DNA from: Pseudomonadales bacterium
GTDB taxonomy: Bacteria; Pseudomonadota; Gammaproteobacteria; Pseudomonadales; Azotimanducaceae
NCBI GenBank assembly: GCA_012103505.1
Contig: WLWP01000001.1
Coordinates: 2,790,001-2,854,000 of the forward strand
Reading direction: 5' to 3'
DNA: 64,000 bases
Made by a program: the position numbers and the translations under genes. Positions 55,351-64,000 of this stretch are shown here, one piece after another (the stretch's first letter is position 1; each line of letters opens with the position of its first letter). Below the pieces are notes generated by a model, which was not told the origin of the DNA, searched no databases, and saw nothing but the letters and a program-made list of their open reading frames with translations.

Positions 55351-56937
55351 ATGCATCGACTACTAATCTTGTGCGTCCCTGTCGTGCTACTTGGGTGTGG
55401 TAGTGAAACCATTAGCTTCGATTTGAAATTTACTGGGATGTACTTCGCTGCTCAACCTGATCCAGGAAACAACCACACTCCCATAAGTGTGATACACGTG
55501 ACGCCAGACGACATACCTGTCGGTAGCACACCTCAAACGGTTGCGACGTATTGGACTACACCGACAGGATCTTTTCGGATGGGTTGGGAAACAGTCATTC
55601 GAGAACCTCTGGCAGACGGCAACAGGCTAGGGATCTCTAATGTCGGGATGGGCTCAACGACAGACGAAATCGACTACGATGCGCCTGCGCCAGGTACAAA
55701 GCAGGCTTCAATTAATGCCCGAGGAATTATTCAGCCCATCACAGACATGTTCCTGGTCTATGACGAAAATCTTCTAAAAAGAGACTTATACGAAGATGGT
55801 TTTCACACGCTAGAAGAAATCATGCAGACCTCCCTCGTCCAGTGTTCAGGAGGACCCACCAATGAATACAACCAAGTCGTCACTTTAAGCTCCTCGTGTT
55901 CGAATCAGGCGTTAACAAGCGCCTACTGCAGCGGGGCAAGTGGAATCTCCCATCTGCCGTGGACATCCACTGGATGTTCGTTTCGAGTAAGCCAGGATGT
56001 GGATCAGGTAATGGACGTTATCCTCCCGACTGGAGATTCTGCTGAAACCGCCGTGACTGGAACTCCTTCAGGATATTTTCGACCAACAATAAAGCCAAAA
56101 ATTAGGATCATTGATGGACCTCGATCGCTAATTCGACCTTTAAATTTCGACAGCCAGCGTTGCCTCATGCGAACGCCTGATGGTGGTGAATCTGGTTGTG
56201 ACACGGCGCATCTTTCTGCACTAGAGCAAGGCAGAGACTGTCGAGGCTTTACCACGGCGCCACCCCAACGCGGGCGATGGTGCGGCCACGGCTCACTTCC
56301 ACTCGGCGGAACCCCATATCCGGGGCTATCCGAGGACATTGACTTCAGCTATGTCCGGAGCACTTGGAAGTACACAGTCGAGGACGCGAACGGTAATCTT
56401 GAGGAAGAATTTAGTCCCCGAGTGCGGGTCAATTGGGTCAGGATTTTTGCCACGCATCCTGAAAACGATCCTCCTTCACCCGGCGAAATCGCACCTCTTT
56501 CACCAGCCTTCCCGACAATAGAAGATCGTCGATACTTTTCAGCGGAGGAGCTATCAGAATTGGTTGTCGAAGGGTTTGAATACTGCGTTCTTGAAACACA
56601 ACCGGGTACAAACATTGGTCGATTCAATCTGCAGGACTGCGTCAAATCGAGCGGCAACCACTTTCAGGCTCTGGCGACCCCGGCTCGCATTGATGGAAGT
56701 CTGACTGTTTGGTCAGTCCGATTCCAAGTAGACGCTACCGCTGATGCTAGCATTCCGACAGGCTACGTTGGCCCAGAACCCACATGTCTAGAAACTGACA
56801 TTGGCACACTTTGTAATCAACCGGACATTCCTACAGGCGAAGAAGTATTCCAAGTCGGTGATCACGTCCTTTCTCGTGATGTACCAGTCAACGCTCGAGA
56901 TCGATTGTGGATTGAATTCGAAATGTCACCTTCGTAA
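55351..56937 (+). CDS. Large lipoprotein of unknown function
   Basis: A 528-residue protein with a lipoprotein signal (LLILCVPVVLLGC, lipobox LLGC, Cys16), so it should be anchored in a membrane facing the periplasm or the surface. The mature chain has many paired cysteines (VQCSGGPTNEYNQ, SSCSNQALTSAYCSG, STGCSFRVSQD, GRDCRGFTTAPP, GRWCGHGS), which suggests several disulfides. GAGAGGAAT precedes the ATG. I recognise no domain. It stands alone between the DUF2058 remnant and the convergent P450. Confidence 0.72.
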   Translation: MHRLLILCVPVVLLGCGSETISFDLKFTGMYFAAQPDPGNNHTPISVIHVTPDDIPVGSTPQTVATYWTTPTGSFRMGWETVIREPLADGNRLGISNVGMGSTTDEIDYDAPAPGTKQASINARGIIQPITDMFLVYDENLLKRDLYEDGFHTLEEIMQTSLVQCSGGPTNEYNQVVTLSSSCSNQALTSAYCSGASGISHLPWTSTGCSFRVSQDVDQVMDVILPTGDSAETAVTGTPSGYFRPTIKPKIRIIDGPRSLIRPLNFDSQRCLMRTPDGGESGCDTAHLSALEQGRDCRGFTTAPPQRGRWCGHGSLPLGGTPYPGLSEDIDFSYVRSTWKYTVEDANGNLEEEFSPRVRVNWVRIFATHPENDPPSPGEIAPLSPAFPTIEDRRYFSAEELSELVVEGFEYCVLETQPGTNIGRFNLQDCVKSSGNHFQALATPARIDGSLTVWSVRFQVDATADASIPTGYVGPEPTCLETDIGTLCNQPDIPTGEEVFQVGDHVLSRDVPVNARDRLWIEFEMSPS

Positions 56938-56972
56938 AGGAAGCGTCCGAAAAGTCCGCTTTTAAGACGCAA

Positions 56973-58234
56973 TCAGACGTGTAGCTTCACAGGCAAATGC
57001 GTATAACCACGCACGAAGTTTGAAATAGCGCGGATGGGTGCGCCAACAACTTCAATCTGGCTGTACCGCTGTAGCATTTCTTCCCACAAAACTCTGAGCT
57101 GCAACTCAGCAACACGATTCCCCATGCAGCGATGCACACCGAAGCCAAATGAGAGATGCTGACGCGCGTTAGCGCGATCGACGTTGAGCACATCTGCATT
57201 CTCGAACACGGCCTCATCTCTATTCCCAGAGGCATACCACATGAGCACTCGCTCACCCTTTGGGATGACTGTGCCATTTATCTCCACATCTCTCGTCGTC
57301 GTTCGACGCATAAACGCCAACGGCGTTTGCCAGCGAATGATTTCGGCGACCGCGTTGGGGATTTTTGAGCGATCAGCTTTCACTTTCTCAAATTCTTCTG
57401 GAAAGCGGTTCATCGCTAGAACGCCGCCAGAAATGGAGTTACGCGTCGTGTCATTGCCACCGATAATGAGCAACAGAAGATTTCCCAGAAACTGAACGGG
57501 GGACATATTCTTAGTGTCTTCATTGTGTGCCAGCATGGTCAACAGATCCAAACCACCAGGGTTTTTAGCTCGTTCGTCCCGGAGTCTGGTCATGTACTCG
57601 AGACATTCGTTCAACTCTTGCTGGCGCTCTTCTATTGTGTCCCAAAGACCTGCTTTACGTGGCGAGGTTGCGATGTCCGACCAGCGCGTAAGCTTGTAAC
57701 GATCCTCAAAAGGGAAATCAAACAGCGTCGCGAGCATCTGTGTCGTGAGTTCAATGGACACTTTGTCCACCCAGTTAAACGTCTCTCCAACAGGCAGGCT
57801 ATCTAGAATCCCAATGACTCGTTCACGTATTTGAGGTTCTAAAGACGCCAAATTGCGTGGACCTGCAACGGGAGCGACCGCTTTGCGCTGCACCGCATGG
57901 TTAGGGTCGTCCATCGAGATAAAACTAGAGGCACTATCTTCCCCGGTTACTTCGTTGAGCCCGATAGTAGGTTCTGAGGAAAATTGCTCGGCATCAGAGT
58001 CAACCGCCTTATCAACTCATAGTTAGTCACCGACCAGAACGGGCCAACGATACTGTCTTTGTGGTAATAAACAGGCTCTTCGCGGCGTAGGCGCTCGAAA
58101 TAAGGCCATATGGTGTCGTCCCGCATGAGATCCCAGTGGCCAACATCAATCTCTTCAAGTGATATTGAGGCCGCATGGTCCCGGGCATTCGCCAACCGTT
58201 GTTCTCGCTCAAGTTCGTACTGCTGCCACTCCAT
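56973..58234 (-). pseudogene. Cytochrome P450, single-base frameshift
   Basis: Two adjacent frames together make one complete bacterial P450 of about 420 residues. The upstream frame covers the N-terminus to FWSVTNYELI. The downstream frame, read back past its first ATG, continues VDSDAEQFSSEPTIGLNEVT, then SASSFISMDDPNHAVQRK. It contains the I-helix GGNDTTRNS, the ExxR motif EIIRWQTP, and the heme-binding FGFGVHRCMG with its Cys ligand 51 residues from the end. One missing base in ATAAGG (near 58008-58011) accounts for the break; ATAAAGGCG would restore it. It is CYP125/CYP142-like in general style (lipid or steroid hydroxylase is a guess). Either a recent pseudogene or a homopolymer error. 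Confidence 0.88.
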
Positions 58235-58355
58235 CACCAAACCTCACCAAAATTCGCTTTGGCGCGATCTTATCGCATATCGACGGTGACAAAGAAGCCG
58301 CGTATTGCGATATCTGCGCGGCTCCTACAATTTTGGCAAACCCGCTTACAGGGGC

Positions 58356-59288
58356 TTACTGCGGCAAGTTGGATCCGGCTGCATCGACATGGCGATGATC
58401 TGTACCACAACACCCGCCTATTACCTTCAGATTTGGCAGGCATTTGACGAGCAACCCATGCTGCTCGCCAAATTCCTGGGGATCACCCTCATCCAGCACA
58501 TCTGCTTCATCTAACTCTGCGTGGCTCAGGCGCGAGGCGTTGGCCCGGACACCACCAATCCGGCCGTGCCAATCTGCTGGTTGCGCAAAAAGTGCGCCAA
58601 AATGGTCAGGATGCGCACAGTTGATCATGTAATAAATGGGCGGAGTTACGGCTTGTTCATCGACGTTCCTGATCGCTTCGTGGATGAGTTCACCCGTCGG
58701 CAACCGGCCATCAGTTTCTAAGGTGAAAGACACGACGCAATCGAGGCCCGCGAACGCGGCAGCATTGGCGATGCCAATCGCTTCCTCCGGATAAGTCATC
58801 GTGACTGCCGTCACCAGATCCACATCGGTCTTGGCGAACTCAAGTATCTGGAAGCTGCGATAAGCAAACGCCGCATCAACTGAAAGCTGCACATCCGGTT
58901 TATAGCCATCGTCCTGAGGCCCGATACAGCCGGAAATTAGAATCGGCAAATCTTCACTAACATAACTTTCACGTAGTTCCGCCAACATTCCCGCTGTATC
59001 CCGCAGCATCCCGGCCAACTCATCATTGCTATAGCCGATCAAACTGGCCCATCGTGGACTCGCGCGCCAGGTAGGCGCTTCTAAAATGAAGCCGCAACCA
59101 TGCTTCTTGGCCAGCTGTAGATAGCGCTCATAATACCTTACGAGCGCATCACGCCCTGTTGGTGTGGAGACCAACGGAAATACCGCAAACTCCGGCAGGT
59201 CCCAGCCCTCATGGAATATCAACGTGGTTTCAATACCACCGTCGGTGAGGAAATATGGGCGTTTCGTTAAATTTTGTTGAGCGTTCAT
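58356..59288 (-). CDS. Homocysteine S-methyltransferase family protein
   Basis: A 310-residue single-domain protein of the MmuM/BHMT-type family. FLTDGGIETTLIF opens the barrel, and the three zinc-binding cysteines are C224 (MINCAHPDHF) and C293-C294 (GGCCGTDHRH). Family members move a methyl group from S-methylmethionine, betaine or a related donor to homocysteine. The gene starts 25 bases after mddA on the same strand, so a shared transcript handling methylated sulfur compounds is likely. The donor is not evident. A 115-base gap separates it from the P450. Confidence 0.9.
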   Translation of the reverse strand: MNAQQNLTKRPYFLTDGGIETTLIFHEGWDLPEFAVFPLVSTPTGRDALVRYYERYLQLAKKHGCGFILEAPTWRASPRWASLIGYSNDELAGMLRDTAGMLAELRESYVSEDLPILISGCIGPQDDGYKPDVQLSVDAAFAYRSFQILEFAKTDVDLVTAVTMTYPEEAIGIANAAAFAGLDCVVSFTLETDGRLPTGELIHEAIRNVDEQAVTPPIYYMINCAHPDHFGALFAQPADWHGRIGGVRANASRLSHAELDEADVLDEGDPQEFGEQHGLLVKCLPNLKVIGGCCGTDHRHVDAAGSNLPQ

Positions 59289-59313
59289 GTGCCGACTCCT
59301 TCTCTAGAAATTT

Positions 59314-60123
59314 CTAACCAGAATTCTTTGCTGTAGGGTTTTTCCACTGTTTCACCGTTGCCATCTTGCCCGGCAGTATCATCGGGACCTTAGTTTTGTA
59401 TCGTTTGTACGCGATATGCTTCGCAGCCAAATCAGCTTCTTCAAAGTGGATCCCCACAAAGACATAAACTGTCAGCAAGACTGCAAAGAATAGGTGGGCC
59501 GCCGTCATGAAGGGCGTGCACCAGAACACAAACAACCAGCCCATATACAGCGGATGGCGCACTACGCTGTACAACCACGGCGTTTTGAATACGGGCGGTT
59601 CATAGCGCCTCTGACATGCTGCAAACCAAACCTGTCGCACTCCGAACAAATCGAAGTGATCGATCGAAAACGTCGTGGCGAGGACAAGAATCCAACCGGT
59701 CAAGTAACCGAGGTACATCACCGCTTTGCCTGCCACTGTATCGAGCATCCAGATATCCCCACCAATGGGCTCCCAGAAAACACAGACGGCGTTCAAGGTC
59801 AGACTCGCTGCTAGCACGAACGTGCTGCGCTCGATTGGCTGTGGTACATGGCGAATGAACCAAAGCTTGAAACCAGGTCGAGCCATAACGCTGTGCTGTA
59901 ACGTGAAAAGCCCGATCAAACCGATATCGATCAAGAGTGCACGTAGATCAACGCCACCAGCCATAGGATCAACGACACTGCCGTCAAGGGTGTTGGTTAG
60001 ACCAAATCCACCTACGAAGGCGGCCACGTGAACAAGCGTTCCAATAAAGACCAAGTAGCAGACCATTCCGTACGCAAACATGCACGCACGGGCTCCTGTA
60101 CTGTAATGTTGTGAGTTCGTCAT
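59314..60123 (-). CDS. mddA: Methanethiol S-methyltransferase MddA
   Basis: A 269-residue inner-membrane protein from the second in-frame ATG, which has GGAG upstream. MddA-type blocks are clear: LFTLQHSVMARPGFKLWF, RHVPQPIERSTFVL and VVRHPLYMGWLFVFWCTPFM, then FVGIHFEEADL. The last two form the SAM-binding region of the isoprenylcysteine-methyltransferase-like superfamily. MddA methylates methanethiol with S-adenosylmethionine, giving dimethyl sulfide. About five to six hydrophobic segments are present. It heads a leftward set with the homocysteine methyltransferase and is divergent from a large regulator gene. Confidence 0.87.
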   Translation of the reverse strand: MTNSQHYSTGARACMFAYGMVCYLVFIGTLVHVAAFVGGFGLTNTLDGSVVDPMAGGVDLRALLIDIGLIGLFTLQHSVMARPGFKLWFIRHVPQPIERSTFVLAASLTLNAVCVFWEPIGGDIWMLDTVAGKAVMYLGYLTGWILVLATTFSIDHFDLFGVRQVWFAACQRRYEPPVFKTPWLYSVVRHPLYMGWLFVFWCTPFMTAAHLFFAVLLTVYVFVGIHFEEADLAAKHIAYKRYKTKVPMILPGKMATVKQWKNPTAKNSG

Positions 60124-60160
60124 CTCTCTTCGCTCCAAAATTCCATTTTTTGTGCTTCCG

Positions 60161-60170
60161 TTTGTACAAA
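60161..60170. promoter_or_regulatory. Palindrome TTTGTACAAA between mddA and regulator
   Basis: A perfect 10-bp palindrome 37 bases upstream of the mddA start and 79 bases upstream of the regulator start, in their shared divergent region. The position suits an operator for the divergent regulator, but this is inferred from position alone. Confidence 0.4.
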
Positions 60171-60249
60171 TGTCGGTTGCACCGTCATTCGATACGCACA
60201 CGTTACTGCTGGGCCGTGAAAGCAGACGGGTAATGAGCGTGAAAAAAAC

Positions 60250-62277
60250 GTGAATTCTGGGAGAAATGCCCCTTTAATAGTTCAAATGGAAGTCTCAATA
60301 CGACTGTTTGGCAGCCTTGAGTTGATGTGCGATGGCAACCCCATCGATATTCGCGGGAAAAAATCTCAAGCTCTTCTCGCGTGGTTGGCGCTTAACCAGC
60401 AAAGACCTGGTCAGCGAGATCACATCGCAAACTTGCTATGGCCTCGTTCTGCAGCGGCCAACGCTCGTACGAGTTTGCGGCAAGAACTAGCGGCTATTCG
60501 CCGCCTCCTACCCGTCGAAATACTGCAAGCTACCGGGCAAACAATAGGTCTCAGCCAAGATGTTTCGGTAGATACCCAGACCTTCCAAACCCTCGGCACA
60601 AGTAACGATCTCGACCAAATTACTCAGGCAGCAGAGTTGTACAAGGGAGATTTACTGCCAGACCTCCATACAAATCTAGAGACGCTGGAAGATTGGCTCC
60701 TGATGGAACGGGAGCGCTTTCGCCGCATCGCAAGGAAGATATTTGATCGCTTACTCGATCAAGCTCTAGCCGCAGAGGACGGTCAGCTTGCGACGGTTGC
60801 CTGTCATGCCCTGCTCCGGACTGATCCCTTACTCGAATCAGCCCATCAACAGCTCATTCGACTTTACGCACAATCAGGACAGATGAGTGCTGCGTTAAAC
60901 CAGTTCGATCTTTGCCGAGACTTGTTGCAGCGAGAGCTATCGTCTCCCCCTTCACCCGAAACCATCGCCCTCATTCAATCACTTCGCGACGGCACTTTTT
61001 CTGCACCCTCCCACCCAACGCCCGCACCTCCTGGCGAGTCAGCACTAGACACGGGGCGTGAGCCAAGAGACCGTGGACCGAAGCTCCCATCAATTGCAGT
61101 GCTGCCTTTTACCAACATGTCTTCTAATCCAGAACACGGATTTTTAGCTGATGGCATGTCCGAGGAGTTGATCAACCTGTTAGCAAACTGCGTTAACTGG
61201 CGTGTTACTTCACGCAATACAAGTTTCAGGTATCGCGATCAGGCCGTAGATGTCCGCGAAGTAGGACAACAACTGGGCGTTGCGTACGTCGTCGAAGGCA
61301 GTATGCGTCGCGTCGGAGAGAGAATTCGGGTTAGCGCTCAGCTGGTCTCGACTCTGGACAGCACGCAAATCTGGTCCAACCGCTACGACCGACCCGTTGA
61401 TGAAATCTTCGACGTTCAAGACGAAGTGATCCACGCAATCTTTCGGACGCTAAAAAACCGCATTGGTTTCGCCGAGCGCGAACGCGTAAGACGAACCCAC
61501 AAAGCAGACTTAGACGCATGGGGTCTACTGGTCAAGGCTGGCCAAATCCGAGTTCGCGATGCAGCCACTCGTGATGAACAACGAGACTTGGCCCACGAGG
61601 CTTTAAGCATTGACCCAGACTATTCTCGCGCCCACGCATTTCTTTGTTGGGCACTGTTTTTATCGATCGCGCGAGGATTTACGAGTGATGCAAAATCAGA
61701 CATGGCCGCAGCAAAAGGTCACGCTGACAAAGCTCTCGCCACCGGCGCCACGGACCCTGTCACATTAAAATCCTGCGCTGGTGGATACGCAGCGGTCGGC
61801 CAGAGTAAAGAGGCATTGCGATTAGCTCATCGGGCGTTCGAGATATCTGGCACGACTGATGCCCTTTACGTCGCTGCACTAATGTGGAACGGCCAATTGA
61901 CTGAAGCGCAGGAATTTTGTGAGGCGCTTGTGGTAGCAACCGTACCAGGCACGCCTTCTGCACCGAGCGAACTACGCCCCGTATCCCTCTTAGCAAACCT
62001 GTACATGTTGCGCGAGGAATTCGATCAAGCGTTGGAACTGGCAGAGCGCGATTTGACTGAGAATCCTGCCAACTACTTTTCTCACGTCAATTTGGCGAAC
62101 CTGAAAGGCTATTTGGGTCAGACAGAAGGTGCAGCGGAAGCATGGCAAAAAGCCAAGGACATGATGCCCGGCTTATCCTTGAGCCTATTTGAGTCTGGTT
62201 ATCGAATGGTCTTCATAGATCCAAAACTTGCCGAACGATTCAGTGCGGGTCTGATTCTTGCCGGTGTAGCCGACTAG
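60250..62277 (+). CDS. BTAD/winged-helix regulator with TolB-like and TPR domains
   Basis: A 675-residue regulator read from GTG; an ATG 12 codons in (MEVSIRLFGS) is an equally good start. Residues about 13-95 are an OmpR-type winged-helix DNA-binding domain (IDIRGKKSQALLAWLAL, HIANLLWP). A BTAD-type helical domain follows to about 240 (LESAHQQLIRLYAQSG). After a Pro-rich linker, residues about 280-400 are the TolB-N/CadC-like block (IAVLPFTNMSSNPEHGFLAD, VVEGSMRRVGERIRVS). TPR-like repeats fill the rest. No membrane helix is visible, so it is cytoplasmic. Divergence from mddA suggests it may control the sulfur-methylation genes. Confidence 0.85.
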   Translation: MNSGRNAPLIVQMEVSIRLFGSLELMCDGNPIDIRGKKSQALLAWLALNQQRPGQRDHIANLLWPRSAAANARTSLRQELAAIRRLLPVEILQATGQTIGLSQDVSVDTQTFQTLGTSNDLDQITQAAELYKGDLLPDLHTNLETLEDWLLMERERFRRIARKIFDRLLDQALAAEDGQLATVACHALLRTDPLLESAHQQLIRLYAQSGQMSAALNQFDLCRDLLQRELSSPPSPETIALIQSLRDGTFSAPSHPTPAPPGESALDTGREPRDRGPKLPSIAVLPFTNMSSNPEHGFLADGMSEELINLLANCVNWRVTSRNTSFRYRDQAVDVREVGQQLGVAYVVEGSMRRVGERIRVSAQLVSTLDSTQIWSNRYDRPVDEIFDVQDEVIHAIFRTLKNRIGFAERERVRRTHKADLDAWGLLVKAGQIRVRDAATRDEQRDLAHEALSIDPDYSRAHAFLCWALFLSIARGFTSDAKSDMAAAKGHADKALATGATDPVTLKSCAGGYAAVGQSKEALRLAHRAFEISGTTDALYVAALMWNGQLTEAQEFCEALVVATVPGTPSAPSELRPVSLLANLYMLREEFDQALELAERDLTENPANYFSHVNLANLKGYLGQTEGAAEAWQKAKDMMPGLSLSLFESGYRMVFIDPKLAERFSAGLILAGVAD

Positions 62278-62285
62278 CTACCAGA

Positions 62286-62327
62286 CAGGACCATGGGCCT
62301 TGTCGGCCCATAGTCGGTCTTGTCCTG
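62286..62327. terminator. Nested stem-loop between convergent genes
   Basis: ATGGGCC and GGCCCAT form a perfect 7-bp stem with a 5-base loop. An outer CAGGAC/GTCCTG pair flanks it. It sits just after the regulator stop and before the convergent D-aminoacylase stop. No T-run follows, so a bidirectional terminator is likely but not certain. Confidence 0.5.
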
Positions 62328-62332
62328 ACTTA

Positions 62333-64000
62333 CTAAACGCCAGCCCTTACCAACTGGCCATTGAGAGCGCCAACGTGTTCACCGCCTTCCATGAATACAG
62401 CTCCATTGACGATCGTGTAGTCGTAACCGCTCGCACCCTGGATGTAGCGACCCGCGCCATTAGGTAGGTCATTGACATATTCTGGTTGCGGCAGAGACAA
62501 GTTATCAAAGTCGATGACGTTGATATCGGCATAGCCACCAACTTTGATACGCCCTCTATCCTTGAACCCGAAGAGATCAGCCGTATCAGAGGTCAGTCGT
62601 CGGATTGCCTGTTCCAGCGACCAGCGTTGCCGTTCACGCACCCAGTAGGTGAGCAAGAACGTAGGTTGACTGGTATCCATAATTTGACCAACGTGGGCAC
62701 CGGCATCAGCCAAGCCGAGAGTGACTAAGTCACTATCCAGCATTTCCTCTACTGCGCTCAGCTGGTGATTCAGTATCGGATAGTTGAGGTTGAGCAATCC
62801 GTCGCGTTCCAAACAAAGATCGATGAACGCCTCAGCCGGAGGGCAGTTACGACGTTTGGCATGCGCGGCCAGAGAGTCTTCGGCCCGACAATCGTAGCGC
62901 GCGTCACCATCCGGCAAAATGAACATCGCTTCAGGTCGCGGTACCCGTTCTAGTTGCTCCGCATCCGTTATGAGTTGCGCACGTCGTGCTGAGTCACGCA
63001 GAGCCGCCAGCTTTCCAGCCCGATCTAGACTCCGCAGAGACCACCAAGAATCAGCCCGATCCCAAGGCGTTCGGTTGAATATGTTGTAAATCATACCGAT
63101 GCCGCGGGCGGTTGTTTGCGGACGCAACAATGCCCCGTTGTCATTCTCTTCTAGATTGAATTCGATGACTTTCGAATATAGGTCCGGACGCCGATCCGAT
63201 TGCACCAAGCCGTAGCTCAACGGACGTCCGGAACGACGACTGATTTCGCCCATTAGCGCTAGTTCTTCTCTGGTTTTTGTCAGCTCGTCGTCATCACGCT
63301 CACCAAGGCGCATCGCGCCTTCGAAAAGACCATAACCTGCTTTACCTAACACATCCCCAAATGCCAACAGCTCATCTGCCTTCGCAAAAGTCCCTGGAAC
63401 CGGCCTGCCATCGGGCACTTTGTGTCCTAGCGTCCTACTGGTCGAGATGCCTAGTGCTCCGGCTGCCATTGCTTCTGTAGCCAGCTCCGCCATTTTTGCA
63501 ATGTCCTCAGCTGTGCCAGACCCCTCGGTCATGCATCGATCGCCCATGGCAGCAACACGTAACGCACAGTGCCCGACAAGACCGCCGACATTTATGCCTT
63601 TCTCAGTGCGGTCCAACCAGCCAAGATACTCACCATAGGAGTTCCAATCCCAGGGTAGACCTTCGAGGATTGCCTCCCGGGGGATGTCTTCAACAGATTC
63701 CATCATCTCGGCTAGAAACTCTTTTTGTCCCGCTTCAACCGGTGCAAACGTAACCCCACAATTACCGAGAACCGCGGAGGTGATGCCATGCCAACATGAT
63801 GACGTTGGCAGAGGATCCCATGCTAACTGGGCATCCAAGTGGGTGTGGACATCAACAAAACCTGGGGTAACCAGCTTACCCTCGGCATCGATTTCCCTAT
63901 GACCCGTGCCTTCGAGGGCACTACCTACGGCAACGATACGATCGCCAGATATCGCCACATCGGCCTGTCGACCTTCTGCACCGGTGCCGTCATATACTGT
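62333..64000 (-). CDS. N-acyl-D-amino-acid deacylase-type amidohydrolase, cut by edge
   Basis: A D-aminoacylase-type amidohydrolase whose N-terminus runs off the right edge: the frame stays open to the last base and reads TVYDGTGAEGRQADVAISGD, which matches residues about 10-30 of complete members. FVDVHTHLDAQLAWDP supplies the metal ligands, LGNCGVTFAP the metal-ligand Cys, and LADAGAHVGQIMDTSQ the late Asp. It is a clear paralogue of the protein at 9129-10787. The in-frame GTG at 63958 is internal, not the start. Substrate unknown. Confidence 0.87.
   Translation of the reverse strand, partial: TVYDGTGAEGRQADVAISGDRIVAVGSALEGTGHREIDAEGKLVTPGFVDVHTHLDAQLAWDPLPTSSCWHGITSAVLGNCGVTFAPVEAGQKEFLAEMMESVEDIPREAILEGLPWDWNSYGEYLGWLDRTEKGINVGGLVGHCALRVAAMGDRCMTEGSGTAEDIAKMAELATEAMAAGALGISTSRTLGHKVPDGRPVPGTFAKADELLAFGDVLGKAGYGLFEGAMRLGERDDDELTKTREELALMGEISRRSGRPLSYGLVQSDRRPDLYSKVIEFNLEENDNGALLRPQTTARGIGMIYNIFNRTPWDRADSWWSLRSLDRAGKLAALRDSARRAQLITDAEQLERVPRPEAMFILPDGDARYDCRAEDSLAAHAKRRNCPPAEAFIDLCLERDGLLNLNYPILNHQLSAVEEMLDSDLVTLGLADAGAHVGQIMDTSQPTFLLTYWVRERQRWSLEQAIRRLTSDTADLFGFKDRGRIKVGGYADINVIDFDNLSLPQPEYVNDLPNGAGRYIQGASGYDYTIVNGAVFMEGGEHVGALNGQLVRAGV

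Noticed and set aside
1..64000. The whole window as a secondary-metabolite or SARP-regulated biosynthetic cluster
   Set aside because: The CoA enzymes, P450 and BTAD regulator are scattered in separate, mostly catabolic units; no synthase, NRPS or terpene cyclase is present.

Overview
The window is a dense stretch of bacterial chromosome with about 50 protein genes on both strands. Base composition is intermediate (my estimate is a little over 50% GC; I did not compute it), spacing is short, and GTG and TTG starts are common. The gene content fits a free-living, probably marine, gammaproteobacterium that is heterotrophic and rich in lipid, ester and xenobiotic catabolism. The indicators are a DUF2058 remnant, an MddA-type methanethiol methyltransferase, a GltS-type symporter, PEP-CTERM sorting and many CoA-linked enzymes. 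The assignment rests on gene content only. I saw no rRNA, tRNA, CRISPR array, integrase, transposase or phage gene.

Layout. 52-16640 is a mosaic of hydrolases and CoA enzymes: two serine beta-lactamase-fold esterases, a crotonase, a Cys-less thiolase with its DUF35 partner, a sulfatase, an orphan peptide-type binding protein, a D-aminoacylase-type amidohydrolase, an epoxide hydrolase, an amidohydrolase-2 enzyme, secreted proteins, an LLM-type oxidoreductase and a PEP-CTERM protein. 16821-22036 holds an alpha/beta-hydrolase-fold protein without its nucleophile serine, then a leftward operon of MFS transporter, GMC oxidoreductase, small subunit and YghU-type GST. 22155-27069 is a rightward cluster: PPOX flavoprotein, two different carboxyltransferase paralogues and a CaiB-type CoA transferase. 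27088-31966 is a leftward operon of MaoC-type hydratase, leucine-rich-repeat protein, Baeyer-Villiger-type monooxygenase and a secreted protein paralogous to the one at 13384. 32137-37955 carries a frameshifted molybdopterin oxidoreductase, a GltS-type symporter and a cytochrome-c/PQQ-propeller protein. 39785-44791 is a compact membrane glycosylation cassette. 45031-49038 is a single 1335-residue gene that joins two tandem TAXI-type periplasmic binding domains to a small ion-channel pore and two RCK/TrkA cytoplasmic domains. 49059-56937 has a TIM-barrel protein, an aldo/keto reductase, a GOB-like subclass B3 metallo-beta-lactamase, a PhyH dioxygenase, a hotdog protein, a crotonase, a broken DUF2058 gene and a large lipoprotein. 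56973-64000 has a frameshifted P450, a homocysteine S-methyltransferase homologue, mddA, a divergent BTAD/TolB-like/TPR regulator and a second D-aminoacylase-type gene that runs off the window.

How the genes work together (inference). Thiolase plus DUF35, crotonases, CaiB, MaoC, carboxyltransferases, Baeyer-Villiger monooxygenase, P450, PhyH and epoxide hydrolase together suggest breakdown of branched, cyclic or terpenoid/steroid-like carbon skeletons as CoA esters, with esterases and the sulfatase releasing substrates. MddA next to a homocysteine methyltransferase homologue points to methylated-sulfur metabolism.

The most unusual item is the TAXI-TAXI-pore-RCK fusion, which looks like a ligand-gated ion channel. 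Two genes (Mo oxidoreductase, P450) are each broken by what looks like one missing base in a short homopolymer, so sequencing error must be excluded before calling them pseudogenes.
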